DNA from: Zerene cesonia
Lineage: Eukaryota > Arthropoda > Insecta > Lepidoptera > Pieridae
Length of the DNA: 64,000 bases
Direction: 5' to 3'
Assembly (NCBI RefSeq): GCF_012273895.1
Contig: NC_052110.1
Coordinates: 3,596,001 to 3,660,000 of the forward strand
Position 1 is the first letter of the stretch. The number at the start of each line of letters is the position of its first letter. Below, in pieces: positions 1-11,800 of this stretch. The notes beneath the pieces were generated by a model. It was not told the DNA's origin and did not search any database. It was given only the letters and a program-made list of their open reading frames with translations. The position numbers and the translations under genes were made by a program.

Positions 1-34
1 TTGCATATATTTTTGTAACTATGAATTTATTCAG

Positions 35-357
35 GTATTGGGAAGAAGAAGAAACGCAAAGCACGCCAGGCCGCGCAACGGTCAGAGACCCCGCCAGAAG
101 AAACAGACGCTATCGACCCAGACGAGCCTAGATATTGTCTCTGCGATCAAATATCGTTCGGAGAGATGATCTTATGCGACAATGACTTGTGTCCCATAGA
201 ATGGTTCCATTTCTCCTGTGTTTCACTCACAACTAAGCCAAAAGGGAAATGGTTCTGTCCAAAATGCAGAGGAGACAGACCGAATGTGATGAAACCCAAA
301 GGACAGTTCCTCAAAGAGTTGGAGAGGTATAATAGAGAAAAAGAAGAGAAAGCATAG
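35..357 (+). CDS. ING1: ING1/ING2-like PHD protein, last coding exon (partial)
   Basis: This is the 3' terminal coding exon of an inhibitor-of-growth protein; the earlier exons lie left of the window. A pyrimidine-rich acceptor ends in AG at 33-34 and the exon enters with two bases of a split codon. It encodes a basic stretch (IGKKKKRKARQAA), an acidic linker, then a PHD finger that starts at YCLCDQ and includes CDNDLCPIEWFHFSC and GKWFCPKC, the C4HC3 arrangement of ING proteins. After the finger comes a short Lys/Glu-rich tail (KELERYNREKEEKA) and a TAG stop. ING PHD fingers bind H3K4me3 and tether histone acetyltransferase or deacetylase complexes to active chromatin. The basic tail is of the ING1/ING2 type. 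Candidate poly(A) signals AATAAA lie at 460-465 and 938-943. Confidence 0.93.
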
Positions 358-3300
358 CGCTCGCTGAAAAAGAAGTAAGGCGGTTGTGATATAGGTTAAC
401 AGCGGAATGGATGTTACGGTGTAGTTTGAAATGGTGAATCAGAACTGAGATTTTTCGCTAATAAATAAATATGTATATTTTTGCGTTAAATTATTATGAG
501 TAGAATTTTATGTTTCATTATTAAAAGTTGATTCAGTATTTTTAAATTGAATGTGATTTTGCATCAATAGTAAATGGTCATAATGCTAATAGGTTGTTGT
601 ACATTTATCATACCTTGTATACAGTAATATATTTATTCTTGTACCTGAATATTAAGAAACAGTATCGCACTAAAACATTGGAAATGTTCAAGATTGAGAA
701 ATGTCGAGTCTTCCATAACAAATGATGCCTTAGCAATATTTGTTTGGCAATAATCTTTATAATACTCTCGGTGTTATTAGCAATTTTGATTGTTTTCAAG
801 TAGTAAATTGCATTTTTATATAGCATAATATAAGCATTATAAACGATTTACACTCATGGATATTCGTACATAATGTATACCTAAGAATCTTTATATTCAG
901 GTGTAGGTGAAAATTACTGCCATGCAATAGAATACAAAATAAAATTGTTTATAACGGTCATTCCTCACTGGGAATATTTTAAACGATAATATACTTACTA
1001 TTTCACTTTTACGTACGAGAGGCGGCAATTACACCATCCGTCATTTTCATTTACGATACTTGGATAGTTGGAAAAATTGTTTTATTTATAATATTACTAT
1101 ACAATTCGAGAAATATTTTAATTTTAATGTTTCTTTATTTTGATTGGATGGAAATCGCAAATTTATTTTCTTACCAAAAATATGGAGTGGCAGCTGACAA
1201 AGATTTCTTATGCGATATTATGACAAAAAAGTGGTTCATATTATATTAAGTTACTCCATTCCAAGCTGTACCTGAGTACCGAATCAATTTGATTAAAAAA
1301 TGAAGGAAGTTGCTTTAACATAGCCTATAGGCGATTACTAGGCCATGATAATGTTGAAAGTTTGTTAAAACTGAATTACTATAAATCTATGTTTACCTGC
1401 TTCTGTGGGAATTATATTTTCTTTCACTCAGGATTCATGACATGACATGTAAAAAATGTTAAAGAATTCTCAAATGTGATTACAATTAATAATTATTATT
1501 GATGTTCAGATGTATATAAAGTACATTAATAAGATTTATTATAAGAATCTCTAGTGACATAGAGATAATTTCGCAATTTTGATAAAGTGCTCTTCGATGG
1601 AAGTAAACTTATTTGTAAATATTTGTACGCTGCGATAATGTGAAGTACAGCGTAATGATGCGCATTTATGATAGTTATTGTATAGATTTTTCCTATAAAG
1701 ATAATTAGTTTACGTAAACAGATTAATTTTTGTCATTTTAAATAAGATTTAATTTATATATGTTGTTTTATTTTGATCCTCTTCCGACCTTCACATAAAT
1801 TGAAAAAAAAAAAAGATATTTCAAAATTCCAATTTTTTAATTCTTTACACAACGCCGTCTAGTTACTAAACATAATTTTAATTTCATTGAGGTTGCGTTT
1901 CTCAAAGTATGCTATTTGATGGACGGTTAGGGGTATTGGTAGAAGCATAAATTCAAGTTTGTGGGGTCTACCACCCTAGACTCGCGGCGGCCATCTCGGT
2001 TTAACGCTTTATCTCATCAATTCTACAGAAACATTTCACAAAACATTATCGTTAGTCAAAATTGTCTACAACTTTGTTTCTGGAATTTTTTACCATTGAA
2101 TTAAAAATAAAGAAATTATAAACAAAAAAGTTTTAACCTTGGCCAAAGTTTGGGAGTAGTAAAAAATTGTGTTTATATACTTTTGCACATGTTCTTCGAA
2201 TTTCCCCTATGTCATCACAATTTTATCGGGACGCACCGACACAAAATAATAAATAATTTAAACATTGATAAATAAATGTTCGTAAAGCATTTTTCATTGA
2301 CAATTTAGGAGACTAGATGCACCGCGCAGTTTCACCCGCGGACGTTAGCAATTATATATATAGCTCATATTTTATTCTGATATCGGTCGCCCTCTGCATT
2401 GCTTTTGTAAAACTATTTGTCATGTGCTTGATTTGAGTGGGATTTCGTGTGGTCTTTGGAACACGACATCGCAGGACGTTAAAAAATAGGAGAGGATAAG
2501 AAAATAAATAATATGTCTTTCTAAATTCACTATAATCTATATTGAATATACAATCATTTACCTATTAGTAACCATGCAGAATATAATAATGTAAAACATT
2601 TTATAATATGATTGAAATCTACATTTTAAAGAGAAATCTATTATGCTAACAATTAAAATTCAATGTAATTAGGCCGATAAAATTATGTATAAGAATTTGT
2701 TCATTATTGATAAAATATTGCAATGGCTTATATTTTCGACTAGATTATTATTATATTTAATTACATATTGCGAACTATTGATTAACATTTCATTTAAATC
2801 GAAAAGTTGATATTTAAATCGAAAATTTGTTCGAACTGAAACTATTTTTCAAATTGAAACTACTGTGCTATTATTGTACAATAAATTAATTTATTTCCTA
2901 CTAAATCTAAAATAGTAATGGCACATTGCACAACGCACGGCATAATCGATTGGAGAAAGGAAAATCACTCGTAAAAATTATAAAAAAATATTTTGTTATT
3001 AATGATGAAAGACAAAACCAGTAAGTATTTAAAACAAACACAAGCCGTAACATATAATTAAGTTTCAAATTAAAAACGATTCAACCACGTTTGCGATTTT
3101 CATTTAAATTTTCGTAAATTTACGATCACACAAATAGAGGTTCTACCGCAAATCAAAATACCAAAATCGAGTCGCATACTTAATAAAACAAAATTCCTTA
3201 AATGCCGCTACGTAAAAAGCAATGATCGCACAATTATACGTTTTCAAACCAAAAACGGCGACGTAATTTAGCTCACAAATACTAAAATAAAAAAGGCAAG

Positions 3301-3875
3301 AATAATACTTTTACAATTATATAAAATGCTATAAGTACAAACACATCTTAACACTAATATAAAATATAGTTTGTGACAGTGATTATATGACACAAGTTTG
3401 AACACATAGCTATTAAATAAAGATTAAACACAGCAGAGTACACGAATAAATACTTCTTACTACATCTGGTACAATACTCATTGTGTGTCAGATTCATTGT
3501 GTGTAATGGATAAATCTTTATGTATTAATATAATTAAGATACTCAGAGGCGCAGTATAAAGATTTTTTCTAAAATAATAACAGTACTAATACAGAGTTAA
3601 TATATTATTTTCGTCTTGTTGCATAACATCCATTAAGTGAACAAAATTCATTCACGAATCCTTATTGCTTCTCATCTCAAACAAGAAATAAATATTTATG
3701 AAATATATTTGCACTTTAAAAACTCTACCACAAAAATACGCTCTAAATACAATAATTATCATTTTGTATTATTGAATTACTATAAAAAATTCTAATGTTT
3801 AATCTAAAACTCTTTGAAAATTTTCATGAGAACGCCTTTATATACCAATAATTTTGTTTTCAAAAACTGTTGCAT
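358..3875. other. Spacer: ING 3' UTR, intergenic DNA, RASSF8 3' UTR
   Basis: No convincing coding sequence is visible. The left part is the ING 3' untranslated region. The right part, read on the minus strand, should be the 3' untranslated region of RASSF8, whose stop codon is at 3876. Near 2316-2345 there is a short fragment resembling the dispersed 'TTTCACCCGCG' repeat seen elsewhere in the window. The sequence is AT-rich throughout. Confidence 0.6.
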
Positions 3876-4652
3876 TTAAACCCAGACGCCATGTGGATTT
3901 TTGTTAGTGGGAGCTGCGTTTTCTAGCTGCCTCGGTGATCCAATTATTCTTCTAGCACTTCCCGCTTTGCACATACCTGTCACAGAAAATTTTCATAAAA
4001 GTACGGTAAAAATATAATTAGGAAAAAATAAAGTAAATATTACCAAGATTATGTTCATTATATTTGTGGGAGTCGAGCACGCTTCGGCACGAATTGGGCC
4101 AGCTCGCACCGGGGAAGTACCACACCCCCACAGAAAANNNNNNNNNNNNNNNNNNNNNNNNNNNNNNNNNNNNNNNNNNNNNNNNNNNNNNNNNNNNNNN
4201 NNNNNNNNNNNNNNNNNNNNNNNNNNNNNNNNNNNNNNNNNNNNNNNNNNNNNNNNNNNNNNNNNNNNNNNNNNNNNNNNNNNNNNNNNNNNNNNNNNNN
4301 NNNNNNNNNNNNNNNNNNNNNNNNNNNNNNNNNNNNNNNNNNNNNNNNNNNNNNNNNNNNNNNNNNNNNNNNNNNNNNNNNNNNNNNNNNNNNNNNNNNN
4401 NNNNNNNNNNNNCCTTTCCAGGAATAAACCCCGTATCTTAATTTTATCATGTTAGATTGATTAGATTATCAATATAATTCATAGTATATAATATACATAA
4501 TAAATATAGTCAATAACCAATTTACCATCAAGAGGATGCCTCAGCTCATCAGCACTGCCGGCAAGGCTTTGCAGGTTGGCCTCTTTCATTTCTTGCACAA
4601 GGCGCTCTACTTGGCGTTTCTTCTCCATTATAGCCGTTTCTAGAACTCCAAC
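3876..4652 (-). CDS. RASSF8: RASSF8, two C-terminal exons (separated from the rest by a misplaced contig)
   Basis: Two minus-strand exons, 4526-4652 and 3876-3976. The first starts in phase 0 after an AG acceptor at the gap edge and encodes a coiled-coil segment (VLETAIMEKKRQVERLVQEM). It ends in phase 1 at a GTAAA donor. The second accepts in the matching phase and encodes 33 residues ending in a Pro/Asn-rich tail (GSPRQLENAAPTNKNPHGVW) before TAA. I attach them to RASSF8 because exon 8 at 21467 ends in phase 0 inside the same coiled coil and because removing the displaced block 5657-20578 makes them the next exons downstream. The tail looks like the conserved C-terminus of vertebrate RASSF8 as I remember it; that likeness is recall and was not searched. 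A small exon lost in the gaps cannot be excluded. Confidence 0.8.
4074..4137 (+). mobile_element. SINE-like element, 5' fragment cut by an N-gap
   Basis: The segment starting TCGAGCACGCTTCGGCACG and running to CACCCCCACAGAA matches the first part of the full copy at 28964-29296 almost base for base. The sequence then enters the 275-base gap, whose length is close to the missing remainder of the element. Confidence 0.75.
4138..4412. other. Assembly gap (275 N)
   Basis: A run of N inside the last RASSF8 intron. The left flank is the 5' part of a SINE-like repeat, so the missing bases are probably that repeat's body. Confidence 0.99.
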
Positions 4653-4656
4653 CTAT

Positions 4657-5656
4657 NNNNNNNNNNNNNNNNNNNNNNNNNNNNNNNNNNNNNNNNNNNN
4701 NNNNNNNNNNNNNNNNNNNNNNNNNNNNNNNNNNNNNNNNNNNNNNNNNNNNNNNNNNNNNNNNNNNNNNNNNNNNNNNNNNNNNNNNNNNNNNNNNNNN
4801 NNNNNNNNNNNNNNNNNNNNNNNNNNNNNNNNNNNNNNNNNNNNNNNNNNNNNNNNNNNNNNNNNNNNNNNNNNNNNNNNNNNNNNNNNNNNNNNNNNNN
4901 NNNNNNNNNNNNNNNNNNNNNNNNNNNNNNNNNNNNNNNNNNNNNNNNNNNNNNNNNNNNNNNNNNNNNNNNNNNNNNNNNNNNNNNNNNNNNNNNNNNN
5001 NNNNNNNNNNNNNNNNNNNNNNNNNNNNNNNNNNNNNNNNNNNNNNNNNNNNNNNNNNNNNNNNNNNNNNNNNNNNNNNNNNNNNNNNNNNNNNNNNNNN
5101 NNNNNNNNNNNNNNNNNNNNNNNNNNNNNNNNNNNNNNNNNNNNNNNNNNNNNNNNNNNNNNNNNNNNNNNNNNNNNNNNNNNNNNNNNNNNNNNNNNNN
5201 NNNNNNNNNNNNNNNNNNNNNNNNNNNNNNNNNNNNNNNNNNNNNNNNNNNNNNNNNNNNNNNNNNNNNNNNNNNNNNNNNNNNNNNNNNNNNNNNNNNN
5301 NNNNNNNNNNNNNNNNNNNNNNNNNNNNNNNNNNNNNNNNNNNNNNNNNNNNNNNNNNNNNNNNNNNNNNNNNNNNNNNNNNNNNNNNNNNNNNNNNNNN
5401 NNNNNNNNNNNNNNNNNNNNNNNNNNNNNNNNNNNNNNNNNNNNNNNNNNNNNNNNNNNNNNNNNNNNNNNNNNNNNNNNNNNNNNNNNNNNNNNNNNNN
5501 NNNNNNNNNNNNNNNNNNNNNNNNNNNNNNNNNNNNNNNNNNNNNNNNNNNNNNNNNNNNNNNNNNNNNNNNNNNNNNNNNNNNNNNNNNNNNNNNNNNN
5601 NNNNNNNNNNNNNNNNNNNNNNNNNNNNNNNNNNNNNNNNNNNNNNNNNNNNNNNN
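4657..5656. other. Assembly gap (1000 N, scaffold-join size)
   Basis: Exactly 1000 N. It separates RASSF8 exon 9 from the displaced trithorax contig. The same round size occurs at 61071-62070, which suggests both are arbitrary joins of scaffolds and not measured distances. Confidence 0.99.
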
Positions 5657-5733
5657 AGTATTTCTATATTTATCACTATGTTTACGATTATTTTTCCATT
5701 TACAGATATGCAGTGCATGCTTAAAATGCAAGA
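5657..5733 (+). repeat. 77-bp overlap copy, left end of displaced contig
   Basis: Exact reverse complement of 27639-27715. It contains an intron end (acceptor AG at 5704-5705) and the first 28 bases of the trithorax PHD2 exon. It is one locus represented twice, not a biological duplication. Confidence 0.95.
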
Positions 5734-5867
5734 GTTGTGATAGCAGTCGTGTCAATAAATTTGTTGGAAGTCTCCCATTCTGCCGGCCTTGTTTCAAGCT
5801 ACGACAGAAAGGCAACTACTGTCCTTTGTGCCAAGCATGTTATAGGGATAATGATTTCGATAGCAAG
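5706..5867 (+). CDS. trx: trithorax exon 8: PHD2 and start of PHD3
   Basis: A 162-nt phase-0 exon of 54 codons. It is Cys-rich: ICSACLKCKSC, LPFCRPCFKLR and GNYCPLCQACY are the spacing of the second PHD finger of Trx/MLL. The last Cys pair opens PHD3, which continues directly into the exon at 6001. The first 28 bases recur, reverse-complemented, at 27639-27666 because of the contig overlap. Confidence 0.95.
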
Positions 5868-8800
5868 GTAATATAATTTTATTTATTAATATTTGTTTGC
5901 TAGTGCATATTACTTTCAAATACTAATATCATTTAAAATAAATTATACTCAATGATGAGATATTCATGTTAACAATATAGCTAAGTACATATAATTACAG
6001 ATGATGGAGTGTGGCTGGTGTGCAAGATGGGTACATGCAAGTTGTGAGGGTCTATCAGGGGAAGGATATCAACTATTATCTGCATTACCTCCTTCTATTG
6101 AATACATATGCTGTAAGTGTATGCCTCACGATCCGCCGTGGCGGAAAATGCTCACTGAACACCTCAAAACAAGACTTTTGCACCTATTAAAACTTCTTGC
6201 GAAGAATAAAAAAGCCTGCGCTTTATTGAAACTTACGCCTCACAAGAATACACCCGTCCCAAATAAACCTTACCGACTTACATCACCACAAGCAATTAGA
6301 AAACTCCACTTTGATACTGGAGATGAAACAATGAAAAATACAACCGAAACAAAGGTATATAGAAACACTGCAAAGGGACGACGGAATAATAACAATGCCC
6401 AGAATAAGTCTGATGAAGCAAATACTACACAGGCATGGCAATGTCCATCTTTACTTAAAGATGTTGAAATGGGAAAAGAGGATATTCCACACACATCTCA
6501 TAAAGTAGTCAACTTACAAGAACCCTTAATGCAGAACAAAGAAATATGTTTTTCTACTGGTCTTTACAGTACTAAAACAGATTTTAATACACCATGCGTT
6601 GAAGTACACGAAAATAATCTATCACAAAAAGAAGAAAAGATCGAAGCACCTACATTGCACGACAGTAAATATGAACCAATCTCTGATGACGACGAGCCTA
6701 TTAAACGGTTTCCACAAGCTCGAAGTGAACAGGATCTAAGTCCTGCAATTATAAGGCAATCAAATCAAGATGACATGGAAGATATAAGCCGATTTATTTC
6801 ACCATCATTATTGGATATTAAAAAACGGGTTAACAGTGATGAATATATTTCATTAAAAGATTTTAATCATGATATGAAGGAAGTGATAGAGAGAACTGCA
6901 AGTGTAGATTTGACGTCTATTTATAAAGACTTATTTTCGGAAACATTCCCATGGTTTGATTGTGAGAATAATTGCTTACAACCTAATTTGGAAGTTGAAG
7001 GAGAGCAAGAAGATACAGAATCTCTTAAAGACCATGAGATGTCTGATACAAAAGGTTTTAAAACGACTGTTCATTCTGTTGAAAGGACACTTGATCAAAT
7101 GGTTCCGAAATTGGAAGCAGAAAGACAGAAAGAAGAAGAAGACTTATTGGAATTTTATCCAGTAGCAGACTCTCGGATATGTATCCTTTGTAAATCCACT
7201 AGTGACGGGCTACCATCTATGGAAGGGCGCCTATTATATTGTGGGCAAAATGACTGGATCCACGCCAATTGTGCATTATGGTCTGCTGAAGTGTTTGAAG
7301 AAATTGATGGGTCACTCCAAAATGTCCATTCTGCAATTTCAAGAGGAAAGATGATTAAATGTGCTGCTTGTGAACTGAAAGGAGCTAGTGTTGGTTGTTG
7401 TGCAAAAAATTGTAGTGAAACTTATCACTATGCATGCGCTAGAAAAGCAAATTGTGCATTTATGGATGATAAAAGAGTATTTTGTCCAACTCACGGAAAA
7501 GACGTACCAAAAAAGAGTTTACAAAAAGATGCTGACTTTGAATTAACAAGACCAGTTTATGTAGAACTTGACAAGAAAAAAAAGAGATACAGTGAAATTT
7601 GTAAAGTACAATTTTTGATGGGATCATTATGTGTGAATAGCCTGGGAAAAATTGTACCGTCTGTCTCAGATTTTGAAGAATTTTTAATGCCAGTGGATTT
7701 CTCTTGCACTCGACTATTTTGGTCTTGTAAGAAACCTACTAAAATTGTACGATATACAATAAAAACTAAACTAATATTAGCAGAACCATTACCAGGATTT
7801 GACTTTGGAGTTAATATAACAGTTGATCACAGTATGGATGTGCAAATTGTTGAACGAGTTATAGCTGAAATAGGCGCATGGCATCAGAGCTTAGAAACAG
7901 GTTCAAGTAAGTCGGTTTTAATGCGTAAAAATGACCGATCACCGATTAAATTTGGAAATGCCGTAACATTAGAAGATTTGGCGGTTAAACAAGTCGTTGA
8001 GTATCTACTTGATAATGTCTGTAAACAGGAACAACAAGATGAAGAAGAGCCCCAGAATACAGCTGATCTTTTACCACCAGAAGTGAAAGATGCTATTTTT
8101 GAAGACCTCAATCACGACCTCTTAGATGGAATATCCATGCAAGATATATTTCCCAAACTTATGTCTTATGAAGATCTTGTTGCTATGGATTTAAAGAGTG
8201 AATTCTATGGAGTAATGAATCAATCCGATGATAAGTCGGATACGCGATCTACAGATTTCATTGACGAATTACTCAATGCACGCCTGGAGTCTGGAAGTAA
8301 AGAGTTGAAAAGAAGTAAATCTGAAATGCTGTTACAAAACCATAGCCTAAAATCACTGACTACTGGCCGTGGGCAACAGAGATCGTCTAGTTTGACGTGG
8401 AATAATAAGTTTGACACTAGCTTGCTTTCATCTACTATTAAACGTTGTAAGATGGGAAAGTCTTCTACTGTGACAGGAAAAATGAGCCCAGTACAGAGAA
8501 TACTTTTACCAGAGCCTACTCTTGATGCAATTAAAGAAACTGACAGGAACAATTGTGATAAAAAGGCTAAACAAGAATCAGGAAGTACCAGAGATTTATG
8601 TTCTGAAACACCACATACATCAGGTATTAACTATCGTACTACATCTCCAAAACAAAAAGAAGAAACTAGCAATGAGAAAACTGATAAAACCGATGGATAT
8701 TATACGGATGTTATAGATTTCTATACAAAAATACAATGCAGTCCAATTTCTCAATTAGATGGAGCTGCAGATTGGTCTGGTTCTGAAAGTAATTGTAGTT

Positions 8801-11800
8801 CGCGACCAGGCAGCCCCCAAAATGATTTTTCACCCATTCAACAACTAGACGGAGCAGAGGATCATCTTGGTGACCATACACCTAAAACAAACCAATTTTT
8901 GTACAGAGCGTCAGGCTCTGAAAGCACATATACAGTTACAATTGCTGGTAATTCAATCAGTGGGCAACCAGAATTGGTTATGCGTCCACTAGACGACAAC
9001 TCTGCATCTGGTCAAATGGAGCAGTTAGTAAGGTGTGACAGATGTCAGTGTACATATAGAAATAAAGAATCTTATGACAGACATATTCCATCCTGTGACA
9101 TGATGTCCACAAGTGAAAGCGAAAGTGAAAATCCAAAATCCCCAGAAAATCGAACATTAACAACTTTGCAGAATGCTTTTCAGAATGCATTTGCACAACC
9201 TATGATTATCCACGCAGGTGTAGTAAGCGGTAGCGAAAATACTGTGAAGGCAGAGTCTATTTCTACAAGAAGAACATCAATAAACACGAGACAAATAACG
9301 ATTAATGGAACAATTGTTGAAACTCCTTCCCCAGGGCCTAGTAACGAGATGACAATGACTATAACAGAGCAAATGAAATCTGGGACTGTTATATTTGATC
9401 AAAGTAAAACAACAAATGTACAGGTTTCTTCAAATCAGCAAGTTCTTTCATCACCACAAATCGTTGTTACTCCTCAAATGTTATTACCCCCAAAAACAAG
9501 TTCTGCAGGGGGACAAAAATTAATGGCACCCCAGATTATAACTCAGCCTGGCATCCTGCCATATAATATCTGTGTCAAACCTGGAAATGGAAATGCAAAT
9601 ATTCAACAAATTCAAAGTGGTGCTGACATGACTCATTTATTATCAGGTTCCGGTGGTATTCAAGTAATTGCCTCTAATTCAAATCAAGTTCTAACAATAC
9701 CAAATCAGACAATGATTCAAGGGAAAAGTCAGATAACTAATTTTCCAAATATGGCAAGTGCTTCTTCAATAGCATTGCCTGTTAATTCAATTCAGAGTAT
9801 GCCAAATACATCTATAATACAAAATATTCAACCGATGATAAGGCCACAGATTCAGGGCAATCCTACAATTGTTGTTCCAGCAATGACCACGCAACGTTTG
9901 TCTTCGCCAAATTCGCAACCTAAACAACAGATACTACTACCCGGTACTCCACAGAAATCGCCTAAGAAGCAACCTACACCTGTACAACCAAAACCAATTT
10001 ATCAAGCTGCTAATAGAGGACGGGGAAGAACAATGCCTAAACCCACCAATACAATTAAAAGACAAACTAAATTAGAAAAAACAATAACAACTATCAACCA
10101 ATCACCACTGGGTCCAGGAAACACTGTGATTCAATTACAAACAAATAGTCAAACTGGTCAACCTTCAATCATAGTGCAACCAGTGGCAAATCAGAATATA
10201 ATGTCATATGTAGAAGCATTATCACAGCAACAAAATCAAAACATGCAGTATATAGCTACTATTGCTCCTCAAGGTGATTTTAAAACGGGTGCAACACAAT
10301 TTATTTCACAAGGCGGGCTTATGCCCCAAACATTCCAAATACAACAGACAGAATCAGGCGGGCTTGTAGCCGTTCCAAGTGGTGGCATTCCTGTACTTCT
10401 TCCTCAAGGAAATGTTGTACTTCCTCAAACACTTCAGCAGGGAGCTACCATTCTACCTCAAGGCGCAATACAAACTCAAGGAATTCTATCACAGGGTCCC
10501 AATGGCCCAACTATTTTGCCACAAGCAATACACACCCAGAATGGAACAACTATAATTCCCCAAGGAACAATTCAGGGGCTAACACAAGGAAATTTAACTT
10601 CTCAAACTGCAACACTTCTACCTAATAACACTTTGCAAACAGCTGGGGCAACCGTCGTGCCCCAAAGCGGTATTGGAAATGGTCAAACAACAATTATTCC
10701 AAATGCATTGCAATCTCAAGGAAATACTATAATTTCTCCAGCAACTGGAACAACTATATTGCCACAGGGCACCTTATTACCACAATTTTGCAATGATCAA
10801 GTAATTTTAGGATCCACACCCACATTAGAGATGGTAACTGATCCATCTGGGTGTATGTATTTGACCACCCAGCCTGTGTACTATGGATTGGAAACTATCG
10901 TACAAAATACAGTTATGTCATCACAACAATTCGTATCAACTGCGATGCAGGGTGTACTTGCACAAAACAGCAGCTTTTCAGCAACAACAACACAAGTTTT
11001 TCAAGCGAGTAAGATAGAACCGATAGTGGAGGTTCCAACCGGATACGTTGTTGTCAATAGTGTGGGCGATGGGGTCACTACTCAAGTTGCTTCGTCTGCA
11101 CCCAACGTAGTCACAGCCCAGTCAGTGCAATCACCTCAAGTGCTGAAGAATGTAAAGACGTCGGTACCCAACTTGACATTACAACCGCTTCCTGATAAGC
11201 AAACACATAATCGTCAAACGCCAAAAGTTGTGCAAATGGGTCCTGCACAAATGACCTTAGCATCTCAATCAGTCGCTAATCTTATAAGTGGAAAGCATAC
11301 ACTTAATCCAATAACGTCCCAAGTCCATAACATGAGTTTAGCAAACAATGTCCACAATATTCAGAAAACGATTATTTCAAAACAAAATAATGTTACAATG
11401 TCTCCAAATGTGACACTTGTATCATCTACAGGACAACCAGTAATGGCAATATCCCAATCAATACCTAATTCAGTATCTGTTCCATTTTCGATGCAATCAA
11501 TACCCCTATCGCAGCCTATTGTGTCAAGTTCAATTTCTTCAAATAAGAATAACTCTTTGAAGATGGAAAATTCGCATGTTATCGAGATTAGTGGAAACTT
11601 GAACGAAAATTCCAACTGCAATAGCTTGCCTACAATAAGCGTCACCCAAAATACTAAGTCACCAACACCTTGGAGGCAAATGAATCCTCCAACCAGTATT
11701 AATATGGGAGATAACAAAATCGAGATTCATAACATAGGTTTGAAATCTAGTGTGGCTTCTATGGCGACTAGTATGAACAACACAATAACTGGACGTCAAA

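Noticed and set aside
4051..5815. Open frames running through the N-gaps at 4138-4412, 4657-5656 and 61071-62070
   Set aside because: They consist almost entirely of unknown bases. Only the short flanking exons on the real strand have support.
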